From contig OZ017757.1 in NCBI GenBank assembly GCA_963969365.1, positions 1,054,001-1,118,000 on the forward strand: a DNA stretch of 64,000 nt, read 5' to 3'. Each line of letters opens with the position of its first letter. Within the stretch, counting starts at the first letter, position 1. Shown here in pieces: positions 49,901 through 61,839 of this stretch. Position numbers and translations under genes: made by a program. The notes under the pieces are model-generated. The model did not search any database, had not been told where the DNA came from, and saw only the letters and a list, made by a program, of their open reading frames with translations. Origin of the DNA: Asterochloris sp. CNOR1. Lineage: Eukaryota; Chlorophyta; Trebouxiophyceae; Trebouxiales; Trebouxiaceae.

Positions 49901-52900
49901 CATGCTGTTTGTGTTTGGTGGCCTGGTCACCAAGGACCAGGTGAAGACCAACGATCTCTTCTGGATGAGCACGGACCGCATGGAGTGGCACCTGCAGCCC
50001 ACCACTGGGGACCGGCCCTGTGCCAGGGATGACCACTGTGCAGTTTGGGACGACACCAGCAACAAGTGAGGCCCTGCCTGCCTGCAGACCTGCTGGCTCA
50101 GAACCATAGCAGCGCTTCTGTTTCTGGACTGCCACAATAATATTCTAGGGCAATACCAGAGAGCCAGGACCCTCGTGGAGGCAAGCAATCTGCAGCTATT
50201 TTGCTAAGATGCTTGTGTGGATTGAGACCAGCCCACCCCAGGGGAATGCCGATGCGCCAGGCACAAACAGTGTCCTGTCTTGGGCAACATGTATCACATG
50301 TGAGGCACGTGCTAGCTCCCAAAAGCAGCATCCTGCAGAGGCATCGCTGCTATCCTGGATCCAGTCAGGCGCTGATCTCAGCCTGCATGGGCAAAGTCTG
50401 CCCTGTCAACAGGCTAGCCCTGAGCCGCGCTCCACGACTCAGCAGATTTCTCTGTTGCCAGACACCCATCAGAGCATCTGTACAGTGTAGCCATCCAAGA
50501 ATCACAGGTGCACTAAGCATTGTCTGATGTTCAGCCCTCCTGCTTGATGCCCATGCAGGTGTAGACTGGACTTTCTTGAGAGGAATAGCCAAGGGGTAAA
50601 GCGTCTGTATAAATACACTTCCTGTGTGCAGGCTGGTCATCTTCGGAGGGCGTAGCCAGGAGAAAAAGCGCCTCAATGATGTGCATTTCCTGGACACAGA
50701 GACGTGGACGTGGCACAAGGCTGTCACGGAGGGAACAGTTCCTGTGCCGCGGTGCAGCGCCTCAGCGGTCATCATGGAGGGGCAGCTCATTCTGTTTGGA
50801 GGAAGCGCTGCAGGTGGGCCCTGCCCTGTAGGGCCCTGTCTGCAGCACAGACCCACAAGCTGCACTTGGGCATGGTGGAGTGGGGCAGCGAGCTTCCTGC
50901 TACAATGGACAGACAGCGTCTTGGCCGTCTGCTGCATGCTGATGACCGCGCCGGACAGCCTGACATTTGCGGCGCTGGGGCCCCTGCCTGCAGCGCAGAT
51001 GCTAGTGCACAGGCTGCTTGAAGGCATTGGCATGTCAGCAATGGACACTCTTCCCTTGAGCACTGCAGCCTGCAAGCTGAGCAGCTTGAATCCATCTTGT
51101 CCTGAGCATGAAGGCGGCCATTCTGTCTGCTGCAATGAGCACTGCCAGCACTCAAAACCTGTCCCAGTGCATGCTGAGCTGCCCATAGCGGTGGCCTGCT
51201 GCCAGGACTGGAGCCACCTGCCACATCAAGGCAGGCAGAGCTGCGTCTGAGCTGACGCTGTCTGTCCCCTTCTGTAGGCACCAGGCTGAACGATGTGTTC
51301 CTGCTGGACTTGCACAGCTGGCAGTGGCAACAGCTGACCATGACAGGGACAGCCCCAAGCCCCCGGCAGGGCTCGGCCATTGCCCTGCAAGGTGGGGCAA
51401 GTCTGGTTCAGAAGACGGCACTGATAGGCCGCAAACAGTGTGTCACCACCCCAGAAGTCTTGCCTGCCCACAAGGGCACGAGCTGAGTCTTGCTGCATTG
51501 TGCCTGAGGCCACTCAACCTGCCTGCCCTGCATGCCACAGCTGACGAGGCAGGGCGCTTCCACATGCCAGGGGTCAGCCCAGACCGTGCTCTACCCTTGC
51601 CTGCAGGCAGCCAGCTGTTTGTGCAGGGCGGGCGCAACAACTTCGTGCTGGAGGACATGTTTGTGCTGGACCTGCTGAGGAAGGAGTGGACCGAGGCTCT
51701 GCCAGGGGCCAAGGGGCCGCCTGCGCGCCATGGGCACCTCATGACTGTGCATGCGGACCACCTGTACCTGTATGGTGGCTACGACGAGTTGGGAGCCTAC
51801 TCCGACAGCATGTTCAGGCTTGCGGTGCCCTACGGGCAGGCATTCACGGCAGCCAGGTGGGCCAGCTGAGTGCTGAACAGGGTCTCCCCGCCCGCTGGGG
51901 TTGCATGCATGCAGGTGGCCGGCGCCAGCAGCACAGCTTGGCTGGCAGCGACCAGGTGGCACAGATCCCCCTGGCCGGTGGCTGGGCCTGCAGCCTCAAG
52001 GGGCCACATGTCAACAGCACCCAGTCTAGAGCCAGCGCAGCATTATTGCCGCACAGCAATGTGCTCGCAGCGGTTTGACTTGGAGTGTTGCTGATGCTCC
52101 TCTTCCCCATGTGCCTTCAGCGCCCCAGAGATGGCGAACAGCCTTGCTGCCAGCTGCTGTGGCTGCCCCAGAAGGGTTCACAGTCATGGCACCTGTGCCT
52201 GAAGATGAGTGCAAAAGGGCGTGTACCAATACATTGTAGTGTGGCCACAGCTGCCAGTCCAACTGAAGCTTGTATGTGCCTGCAGCCGCCTGGAGTGGGT
52301 GGAGATGAACGCAGAGGTGGTGTACAACCGCTGCCGGTCAGCGGTGTGCCATGCGGGGCAGATTGGGTTCTATCAAGTGGGCAGCCCCTCGCTAGGACCA
52401 GCAGCCTCCCAGGAGGAAATCGAGCGGGCAGCAGTCAGCTGGGACACCTTTAAGACTGCCAAGCTGGCGGAGCTCAAGGTGAGGCGCCGTGTGTATCTGT
52501 GGTACTGTAAGGAAATATTGAGTCAGTGGTCCTGAATGCAGAGCACTGACAATTGCTCAAGGAGCTCAAGGTGAGCAGGGTGCATTGCTTCGGTATCGTT
52601 CTTGAAAACTGGGCCACAGGTGCTCCTTGTTGGGTCCAACTGCAGGAGCTCATGGTGAGCAGGCAGGGTAGGTGACTTTCCATGCCTCTGCAGCCAGTTA
52701 GGCTGTACATTGAGGGGCATCTGCCCTTAGGAGAGCCTAGCAGGACTTCCAAAGTCAGCATGGTGCAATGGTTTTGCATTTCATTGTTGCCCTGAGAGGC
52801 ACTTGGGCACAGCAAGACGGCCCAGCTGCAGCCAAGATTAAGCAGGGAGCGCTGGGCATCTGCATGGCTGCTATGGCCTTACAAGTCAAAGGTGACATAT

Positions 52901-55900
52901 GACAAGGCACCTAGCAAGCTTCAGCATGTCAGCTGCTTCAGTGCAGAGACATCGTGAATGTGAGCTGCCCTGCAGTACACTGTGCCCCCTGTGGTGGCGG
53001 ATCTGTTGATGTTCTCCCTGCCTTAGCCAGAACCCATTGACAGGGGCATCTGTGCCCACACAACGCCATGCTGCAGCGGAGTCCTCCCTTCATTGAATAC
53101 CGAGTGTAGTCCGCCATCCTGAGCAGATCTGAATCTGTTGTGCTGTTTGTTGTACTGCAGCCTCAGGCCTTGAATGAGATTTCAAAGGCCACGCCACTGC
53201 TGCGGGGGCTTGCTTCTGAGGGTTCCTGCCGGTGCCAACAGGACTCTGAGGACATTCTGACTTTGTCTGCCTGTGCTGCAGCCCAAGCCCATCAATGAGG
53301 AGTCCCTGCGCCCACGTAATGCCAAGCTGCAGCGAGTGCAGCACTGCTTGACTTCCCAGCTCGGCAAGATGCCTCGCGGCTACGTTAGCCACACGCGCAA
53401 GGAGGCAGCCATGCTGGAATACATTGCCAAGTGGGCTGCAGCCTTTTCCCAGCTGTACCCTCAGCGCCGGCCCCTCTTCATTACCCCCAAGAATGAGTGC
53501 GGCCAGCCTAAAGTGGTCTGCACCAGCGTGCGCCCCACAGTGCTGCCCTACCCCGAGTTGTACACGCTGCCAGGGCTGGCGCGCTGTGTAGCAGACTACT
53601 TTGCCTATGAGCCGCTGGAAAAGCCTGTCCACATGCCAGAGTACCTGGTGTCCCCAACTTCGGCCATCAACTGGCAGGTGGGCCTTCACAGAGCCGCCAT
53701 GCAATACAGGATCTGCTTTTGCCCAGACGGACCATGCATCATCTTGTGAGTTTTGAAAGCAAGCTGGTGTTCCCACTGGAAGGTGGTGTATCACACACCT
53801 GCTGTGCAGCAACTGGGTGCCAGACCCGCATGTGCTATCTGCAAGAGACCTGTCCACCTGCCAGATCACCAGATGTGGACGCCATCTGCCGTAAAGTCCC
53901 ACACGAAACAAGGTGCACCTGGTGTCAGGTGGCCTTGGTGTCCCCTCAGATAGCAATCGCCTCAAGGAGGCAGCACTGAGGCGTGTCATGCATCAGAGTT
54001 TGCCAGTCAAAACCGGTCTGCCCCAACTCACCCATCAGTGAATCAGTCTGTCAGGCCACATACACACACACACGCACTAAGAGCATCAGGCAGCACCAGC
54101 AAGAGTTCATAAGCTTTTTCTAGTGTCCTAGTGTGCCTGCGCTGTGGTAGGACCGACAGAACAGTCATCCCCACACAGACAAGCAGCCTTGACTTGGGCT
54201 GCCCTGGACTGCAGGCTGGCGACAGCTTTGACCTGTCCACAGTGCTGTGCTCCCTGCTCATTGGGGCTGGGTTCGATGCCTATGTGGTGGCTGGGTATGC
54301 ACCCCAGGCCATCACCTTCAACGACCAGGCTGCCACACAGTGCCCAGCTCTGGAGCAGGAGGCCCCAGTGCAGCCCCCTGCCTCCCCCAAGAGGAAGGTG
54401 GAACGCCTTAAGAGCACCAAATCGCAAGGGGAGCCCAAGTACAGCATCAAGAGTGGGGCCAAGTTGGAGAGCAAGTTCTTGCAGGTGAGCCTGTGGGCTG
54501 ATCTGGAGATGTTGTTGTGTCTGCATGGAGGACACTTGAACAAACTCCAAAGGTCTTTGATGCAACGGCTGCTTGAGCATTTGTTGGTGCTAGCTGCTGT
54601 TCTGCGCCTGTTTAGCAGCAGCGCAACTGCCACAGAATCTGCATGCCACCCGTTCCATTGCTGGGACTGGGCCAGCAGTGAAGTAAGCGCTACCTTGCAG
54701 GACCAGAAGGCTGCAAGACAGCAGCAGCAGCAGCCTGCAGCTGCAGGCGCTTCTGCAGAGGCAAACAGCACGCCCCGCACCGATACAGGAGCAGCAGCCC
54801 CAGCTGCTGCTGCTCCTGCACCTCGCGGCGCCAACAACAAGTTGGTGCACGCCTGGGTGCTGGTCATGGCTGGCAGGCGGCAGGTGAGAGTATGCAGCTC
54901 CAAGTGCTGCCGACGGCAGCTTAGTGTTCAGGTGCTGGGTCTTAAGATTCACCTAATGCATGTGCTGCCTCTGAATCTTGAGACTGCTGTGCTGATGGCT
55001 GAGCTGACTGCCTTGCTGACTTGCCTGACTCAAGGCAATATGCTGGTTTTGGATGTCCTTGTTACAGCCATTGCAGCCTGTGCGGTCTGCTGCACTTACT
55101 GTGATTGCTCCTGTGTCTGCGTCCATTGCGCTCAGCAGACCTTCCTGCAAGGCAGGGTCTAGATGCTGGCTTGGCATGCCTCCCTGCGTGCCTGTGCCAT
55201 GGGAGGCACACACACAAGCAGCCTGTTCTGACGCCTGCATCTGTGAAACACCTGCAGGTGTCAGAGGCATTGTACATTGAGCCCAGCACAGGGCGCCAGT
55301 ATGCCGTAAAGCAGAGCCCCTACGAGGGCGTAGAGTTCATGTGGAACGATCAGAACTTCTGGGTGTGCATGCAAATGCCAGAGCCGCACTCTGACAGCAG
55401 GGCCAGCGCCGCTGCGCTGTCCCTTGACCTGCGCAACTCCTGCAAGTGGGAGTCGCTCCTGTACGAGTCCCTGCCCAAGGTGGGCCACTGGGCTTGGCAC
55501 GAGCGCAGGGGATGACATGCAAGATGCTCTGCAGATGCTGGTCACTGCTGCATGAACTCTAATCAGGACTGCTCTGGTTGAGCTGTAGACCAGCCTTGCA
55601 CCATGTCAACCGTGCTACTCACAGCATTGCCATGGACTCTTGATGCCTTAGGCTGAGCTGAGCCATCGAGGGGCAGCAGGCTGCCCTGATGGCAACCAAG
55701 CCAGCCCGTGCCGTGTTCACAAGCAGAGACCATCCTCAATTGGTGTGCAGGACTACAATGCAGTCATGAGCACAACGTTTGGCTCTCAGTTGCTTTGCTG
55801 CACTAGGTAGCTGGAATAGCAGTTCAATGAACAGCTGGCAGTGTGCAGGGCTTAGAGGATGATGGCCAGGAGCAAGTGGGGATGGAGGCAGGAGGCAGGC

Positions 55901-58900
55901 TGCTCTCCCAGGCCTTCTCGCGTGCAAATTTTGTGCCAGGGACCAGGCCAGGGGGCAGCCTTGCAGCCCGCACGCCGCGGGGAGGGAAGCCAGGTATGCC
56001 TGAGCGTAGCACTACCTGCAGCCTGCATGTTGCTTGCTGTCCACAGAAGTCTTGAACATACACAGCATCAGCTTCTGCTTTGTGCATGCAGCCTGCATGT
56101 CCTCGGCCGTCTGAGGCAGCATGCAGCACAAGCCTGTGTCTGCAGCATGCACGTGGAGTGCCTGTGCCTCTGGGCCCTGTGTGAGCTGCACGGCCTGCAA
56201 GTATGTATGGCTGCCCCAACCCTGTGCTGAATGGGGTGCTTGCAAGTTGCTGTCTAAGGACAGTGGCGCTGCAGGTGTGCCAGTGCTCCAGCAAGGCACC
56301 GTCGCTGCTGCTGCCATGGCGGTGGCCGGCACCGAGCACAGCAGCTCCGTCACTAGCGAGAGCCGGCGTGCCAGCGAGGCTGGCAGCAAGGCGGGGGACA
56401 GGCCCAGCGACACGCAGAGGGATAGGCAGCCAGGGACAGGCAAGGATAGGGACGCAGACGGCTCTGATGCAGCGCCAGAGTCTACAGGTCAGGGACCGTT
56501 TTCAGGTTTCTGTGTGCATGAGGGCGAACTCGCAGAGGATGCCTAAGAACAGGCATATAGCTGCACAAGGCGCACCATAAACATACCATAGCTATCAGCA
56601 GTCTCAGCAGATTGTGCCGCCATTGCTGACAATCCGCCACCCTCACTGCCATATGTCCCCACACTTAACAGACCTTGTGTCACAAAGCTTGAACCTGTCA
56701 TCACCAGAACTGCATGCCCCAATAGCTGCCTGTTGGGGGGCTCAATGCTCCAAGCTATCGAGCTGGTCACTTCAGCTTGCTCAGAAGGGCCACCACTTGG
56801 CCTGTAGGGCTGCTGGGCATGCCTCTCAGCTGGGTGAACAAGCTGCTCTCTCCAGCAGGCTTGTCCCCACCCCTGTCTTGTCGTATCTTGCAGGGCTGCC
56901 AGACATGCCACCCAGCTGGGTGAACAAGCTGGTCATCCCGCGCGATTGCCTGGACATGCGTTGCCCCAAGGGTGTGAAGAGCACGCTATACCACCGCTGC
57001 CAGCACGAAATATTTGCCCTCTTCGGAGAATGTGCGCGCTGGGATGGCATGGTGGAGCGCATCACCCTGTACGAGGTTAGGCAGTGCTTGACTCCGTCGA
57101 TGTCAGCTCTCAACATGCAAGGGCATGCTCTGGTCCTCTGTCAGGCTGTGCATGCTGGTTTGCATGGAGGTAACACCACTGCCAAGCCAATGAAGTGGTG
57201 TTCAGGGTATTGTGAGAGTAGGTATCTTTAAGCTGACCAGCACCTACGCCTGCTTTCATGTTCTCAGATCCTGCTGCACAGCAAGCACTTGTGTGGCAGC
57301 AGAATACATGCATTTGCAGCCTGTTCCTGATCTTGTGACACTGCATGTGCCGATGACTTTAAGCCTCCCACTCAGGTACTGACATGAAAGCTAGCTGTTC
57401 CTCAAGCTGCCTAGATTGTTTGAGAACACAACAGCATTGGCATCCGTGCGACAACTCCCTCACCGAAGTCCCCAACAGCACTGCTGCACTGCCCAAAGCA
57501 CCCTGAAGGACAATGCGTGCCCTATGCCCCTGAATGTTCCCAACAGCACTATCGTACTGCGCTGAGCCACTTGCAGGACGACACGTGCACTGTTTACGTC
57601 ACTGCCTGCGACATCAACTGCTGCCGGTGCGATAAGCAAGCTTTGTGGCTGTTCTCAGAGCTGACTTTGCGGTGACCTGCGGGATGACTTGCACAATGTG
57701 CCCATCCAGACCTCTGCCAGCACTGCCCACATTCAATGTGCCACTTCCAAGCTGCACCGTGATGTTTTGCAGACAATGCGCACACCCTGCCCACAGAGGT
57801 GTGCATGTTCGCCCGCTGGTGCCACAACTAGCCGGGGGAGCAAGCTGCACTCTATTGCAGGGCTCCCTGCTGGAGTCTTCTTGGCCTCACTGGTTATGGC
57901 GTCCCTGCAGGACGATGGATGCACCATGCCAGCTTAAGTGCACGAGATCAACCATTTGCGCCGCAACACGCAAGCTGCGCTGCCGTTGCCTGGTCTGTAG
58001 AATGAGTTGTGTGCTGTGCCCCAGCAAATGTCTGCCAGCACTGCCTGCACTAAGTCTGCCTCCCCCTTGAGCTGCATCCTGACATTTTGCAGGACGATGC
58101 GCGCACCGTGCCCACCGAGGTGCGGGAGATCAACCGCCGGCGCAGGGATAAGCTGGTGGAGCGGCGGGTGTTTCCCCAGAGGGAAACCAGCATGGAGAGC
58201 TTCCACCAAGGGGCTTGCGGGGGCCTGCGCAACATCACCGTTGTCAAGGGCGAGCAGCGCAAAATGGACTTCTTCCCAGCCGCCCGCCTGGATGGGCTTG
58301 TGCAGGTCAGCTGACCACCCAGTGGGGCAGGTGCTGACTGCCAAGCAGGCTGAAGCTGGGCACGGCATTCTCCAGACACCTGTATGCAGAGGTGCAGTAC
58401 GAGAGCTCTCCCGTTTCGGAAGCCAGCCTGTGCAACATCCTCTTGAGTCCAACCTGCATATGGCTCAAGAAGCATCTGCTTGCTGGTGCAACAATTGGCG
58501 AAAGATTGGGGAATGCCTGGTGGATGTGCTCCAGAACACAGGCAAGAGAGTACACTGTCTGCTGTGATGCAGCGAGTAGAGAAGATTGGGGAGAAGATGA
58601 CTGAGGTCTTCCTGGGCAGGGATGACCACCTTGTCTACCGCTCCATCAGATACGGGGATCTGCCCGCTGCGACGCCAGAGGGCGATGGCAGGTGTGGGTC
58701 GTTGACAGACGCCTCCAGCTCATATTGCCATTGTTTACAGAGAGAGACCTGCTGGCTGCAACGCCAAAGGGCAATGCCGGGCAGACATTGTTTGTAGGCG
58801 TGGTGAAATTCGTACTGACATCTTCCTTTACAGGGAGCCGCAACACCTGAGGCTGATGCCAGATGGTTGCTGTTCATTGACATTCTGAGCTTGAGCTTGA

Positions 58901-61585
58901 CTCGGTGACATGCAGGATCTGCCAGGTGCAACACCTGGGGCTGATGCCTGGTCTGCATGCCCATGTCCAGCACCCCTGCGGCCATCAGCTTGAGGGCCAG
59001 CAATGATGGCCCATATGAATGGCAAACACATCCCCATGCTGGCAGCTACCTTACGGTCAGCGCTGTTGGTGCCTCAGCAGCTGAAGTGTGTGCCATGTTC
59101 ACGGATGCCGTGCAGCCATGCTTGAGCAAGCCTGCAGCTGCTTGCCTGCAGGCACAGTGCCTCTTCAACCGCCAAACTTGCACTTGCCACACACGGCACT
59201 GTGTGCCTGAGCAAACCTGCCAAATCAGCAGATTGCTGCCTCAGCAGACCTGCATGCAGGAGGGGCGCCCCCGCCCTGGTGACAAGGCAGCCTTCCTCAA
59301 AGAAGAAGGCCGATGAGCTTACGCGCCCCATTGTGAAGATGACCGAAAAGTTCTCCCGCCGCTCAGAGCTCCCAGCCCACCTGGACGTGGCCAAGCGCGT
59401 GTTCTACAGCGCGCAGGGCCAGATCAGGCTGGACTACCACTATGCAGGTGGATGCAGCAGGCCTGGTGCATGGCAGTGCTGGTGGTCAATGACGGAAGCT
59501 ACCCATTATCACCGACAGGTGGACGTAGCTCCAAACCATGGAGTTGCTGTGGGGCAAAGAGGACAAGCCAGGCCCTTCTGCATCTGTCCCATCAGTGATG
59601 GATGGGAACCATGCCAGTCTTCACAAAGCAGCCCCCTGTCCACAGGAGCAAGATGCCAACGTCTGCTGTGCAGGGGACAGGATCAGCCATGACAGCCGCC
59701 TGTTCACGCGGGAGGGTCTGTCCCAGCTGGTGCAGGTGGAGCCCCTGGCGCCAATACCCCCGGCAGGGGCCCTCATGGAAGACTACCAGTGCCAGCTGGA
59801 GGCTGAGGGGGCTTGCTTGCAGGTCAGTCAACAGGAATGATGCTGCCCACCTGCCTGGGTTTCCCTCCCTCTACCTGCAGGCTGCCATTATCGAGGAGGA
59901 GCTGCTGGTTGCCCAAAGCCTTGGTGCTGCAATGCCATGAGCCCTCCACCATCTGTCCTGTAAAGGATGCATTGCGACCTCTGAGCGGCTCAGTCAAACT
60001 ACTGGAGACTGCCTGCAACAAGCACTCCATGCAATGGAAGGCAAGGGACTCAGCTCACTGTGTGTACCCGCAGGCTGCCCGCGACAGTGAGAAGGAGGTG
60101 CGTGAGCTGCTGGCGGCCCGGGAGAGGGAGGAGCGCTCAATCAGCCTGGTGACCCCTTACTATGACGCAGTCAGGGAAAAGCACGGCGAGAGTGATGAGG
60201 AGCCTGAGGAGGCTGTCAACACTCAGGCCAACTACCTGACGCCGTTCATGCCGCCGCTGGTTGGTGCGCGGCAGCTGACCAGAGCAGAGGCGCTGGAGGT
60301 CCGGGAGAAGTGCCTCAAGGTGTGTTGAGGGCTACTGGGCCGCTTTTGGTCACACCAAGATCTGGGCTGGTGACATCAGTGACTGCAGTAGTGCTGACAA
60401 GTGGAGAGAGGTTTTTGAGCACGGGCGCCCATCACTGAGAGACAGGTGGGCGGGAATGACAGAGGTCTGGGAAGAACAGCCTTGCGATGTGTTGGTAAGC
60501 TTCATATTGCTGTGTGGCTTCAGGGGCAGCTGCCCAGGGCACAGGTGCTAGAAGGCCAGGGTAAGTGCCTCAGGGTTACTGGGCCCTGCTGGGCATTTGG
60601 GCGCCTCCTTGGGAGGTGCCTAGATAGAGCAGGAGATGCCTGTTCTGGAGAGCTGCCTGCTGACATGCTGGAAGCTGCCATGAGCCTGCTGCACTTGGTC
60701 AATGATGAGAATTGAGGTGGCAGCTGAGGGCTGGAGGGCGTTTGCAACACTGGCTGTAGCAGGGCTTGCAAAGGCCGCCCCTGCTGATAGCTTCTGTGCA
60801 CTCAACCGGTTGCTCCTCCGCAAGCGCTGCCAGTAGTGCAGCAGTGCTGCACGCTGTGGTCAGGAAGCCACAGAACAAAGAACTGGCTGTGTCTCACACC
60901 TGCTGCAGGCACTGAAGGATCGCCTGGTGGAGCGCGCCAACATCATCCAGGCCCGGCATGATGAGGAGACAACGTCCCTTGCTAAGCGGCAGGTTGGCCA
61001 TGGGCTGTCAGCTTGGTGGCTGTGGCTGCTCAGAAGTTCGCAGCCCAGAGCGATGCTGCTAGCAGGGCTAGCAGGGGTCCAATGGACTTTGTGCAGCTTT
61101 AAGAGGACTTGTGCAGCTCAGAGCGCTGACGGCGCTTCAGGTCCACTGGGAGCGCTCCCTGACGGCCTGCACTGAGGATGCACTTTGGGGCTGCACCCTT
61201 CATGTGCACATGTGCAGTAGTGGCCTGTGGAGGTGCCTTTGCTGAGGGGCTGCACTGATGCTGCTCTCGTGTTAACTGCGGCCATTGTCACAATGCCACC
61301 AGAACCAGATCAAGCCCCTCAGCCGTCCCTAGGCAGCCCCTGTGGGTGCTGTCCAGCTCTTACACGTGCACTGCCTGGCAGGCCACCTTCCAGCGCGACC
61401 GGGACCAGATGACTCGCGAAGAGGAGGAGGAGTATGAGCACGCCTGCGAGGAGTGCCTGTTCCGCATACACATCCTGGACAAGAGGCTCAAGCGCCACGA
61501 GGAGCAGGCCCTGCAGAAGTACTTTGAGCTGGACAACAAGATTAGGCATGACCCACGCCTGTCAGCTCTGCTGCAGGCTGATTGA
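46950..61585 (+). CDS. DRC7: Nexin-dynein regulatory complex subunit 7 with N-terminal LRR and Kelch domains
   Basis: DRC7 (FAP50, CCDC135/lobo) belongs to the nexin-dynein regulatory complex linking axonemal doublets. My model has about 25 exons and 1,530 residues, with phases matching at nearly every join. Exons 46950-48797 give leucine-rich repeats (e.g. LQVLQLENNRIDALPDNMGN). A linker (49333-49421, AGTYIEYRCKAEAAQVTRLE) joins in phase to Kelch repeats from 49859 (MLFVFGGLVTK, KLVIFGG, LILFGG, LFVQGG, LYLYGG). From 52286 the sequence is canonical DRC7: LYPQRRPLFITPKNECGQPK, the transglutaminase-like core GDSFDLSTVLCSLLIGAGFD, HAWVLVMAGRRQ and YIEPSTGRQY, a polyQ/Ala linker, DMPPSWVNKLVIPRDCLDMR, EINRRRRDKLVERRVF, VKMTEKFSRRSELP and DVAKRVFYSAQGQIRLDYHY. 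The C-terminal coiled coil includes DRLVERANIIQARHDEET and FRIHILDKRLKRHEEQA. The catalytic Cys is Ser (54224). An exon-like piece at 59881-59924 is probably a decayed copy. Confidence 0.9.
48206..48353. repeat. Decayed donor-side LRR exon copy in DRC7
   Basis: The end of the LRR exon at 48206-48246 (SMGHLKTIKELDLR) is copied 103 bp later at 48309-48353, inside the intron. The copy still reads MGRLKTIRELIS on the same strand but lacks a usable donor. Confidence 0.8.
49761..49970. repeat. Decayed acceptor-side Kelch exon copy in DRC7
   Basis: The true Kelch exon region 49878-49970 is preceded by an imperfect copy at 49761-49858, about 118 bp upstream. Shared blocks include CATGCTGTTTGTG, TTGGTG and CGGTCACCA / TGGTCACCA, and the end of the copy (TTTTTCATGAAG) supplies the working acceptor of the true exon. 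Confidence 0.75.
50608..50615 (+). promoter_or_regulatory. TATA-like element inside a DRC7 intron
   Basis: TATAAATA sits 24 bases before the acceptor of the Kelch exon that starts at 50632. It could be chance in an intron, or an internal promoter for a shorter transcript. There is no other support. Confidence 0.2.
54058..54078. repeat. CA microsatellite in a DRC7 intron
   Basis: A short run of alternating C and A (ACATACACACACACACGCAC) lies in the intron before the transglutaminase-like exon. Confidence 0.7.
56802..56938. repeat. Decayed acceptor-side exon copy in DRC7
   Basis: The exon start at 56888-56938 (acceptor TTGCAG, then LPDMPPSWVNKLVIP) is preceded by a copy at 56802-56853, offset 86-87 bp. 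The copy includes CTGTAGGGCTGC at the junction and an unbroken CAGCTGGGTGAACAAGCTG block identical to the exon. Confidence 0.8.
57503..58113. repeat. Six-copy array of a splice-acceptor segment in DRC7
   Basis: The true acceptor and exon start (58087-58113, exon from 58093) has five degenerate upstream relatives, at 57503-57528, 57571-57592, 57677-57703, 57767-57792 and 57905-57930. Each aligns to the core TTGCAGGACGATGCGCGCAC. The copy at 57767 belongs to a longer match of more than 100 bp that includes CTGCCAGCACTGCC upstream of it. Confidence 0.75.
59881..60119. repeat. Exon-like acceptor copy in DRC7
   Basis: CAGGCTGCCATTATCGAGGA (59878 on) resembles the true exon start CAGGCTGCCCGCGACAGTG (60071 on), and both continue to GAGCTGCTGG. 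Using the first piece as an exon breaks the reading frame in my model, while skipping it keeps phase and fits animal DRC7. Confidence 0.55.
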
Positions 61586-61839
61586 GCAAGCCTCCAAGTG
61601 TGCCAGATCCCCTCTAACAACTTAAAGGTGTTGCCGCCATGATGTGGTAGGCCAAGTGACCATGAGCTGCAAGAAGGTCTGTCTGCTGCTGAACGACTTG
61701 AAAAACTTGACACTTTGGATCCAGAGGAGGCAGGGATGCTGCCATGACCAACATGCCGGCATGATAGGTCAGATTCCCCTTTCCTTCATACTCGATCGCC
61801 TACCAACGGCTGCAGCTCTGTTATTGTTAGGCAAGAACC
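61586..61839. other. Intergenic spacer between DRC7 and GRWD1
   Basis: About 254 bp holds the DRC7 3' UTR and the GRWD1 promoter in tandem orientation. I see no TATA box or other feature. Confidence 0.4.

Noticed and set aside
46950-53677. LRR, Kelch and transglutaminase-like parts as separate genes
   Set aside because: Phases match across both junctions, and no start codon context or 3' end is apparent between them. Kept as one gene, with the doubt stated as a finding.
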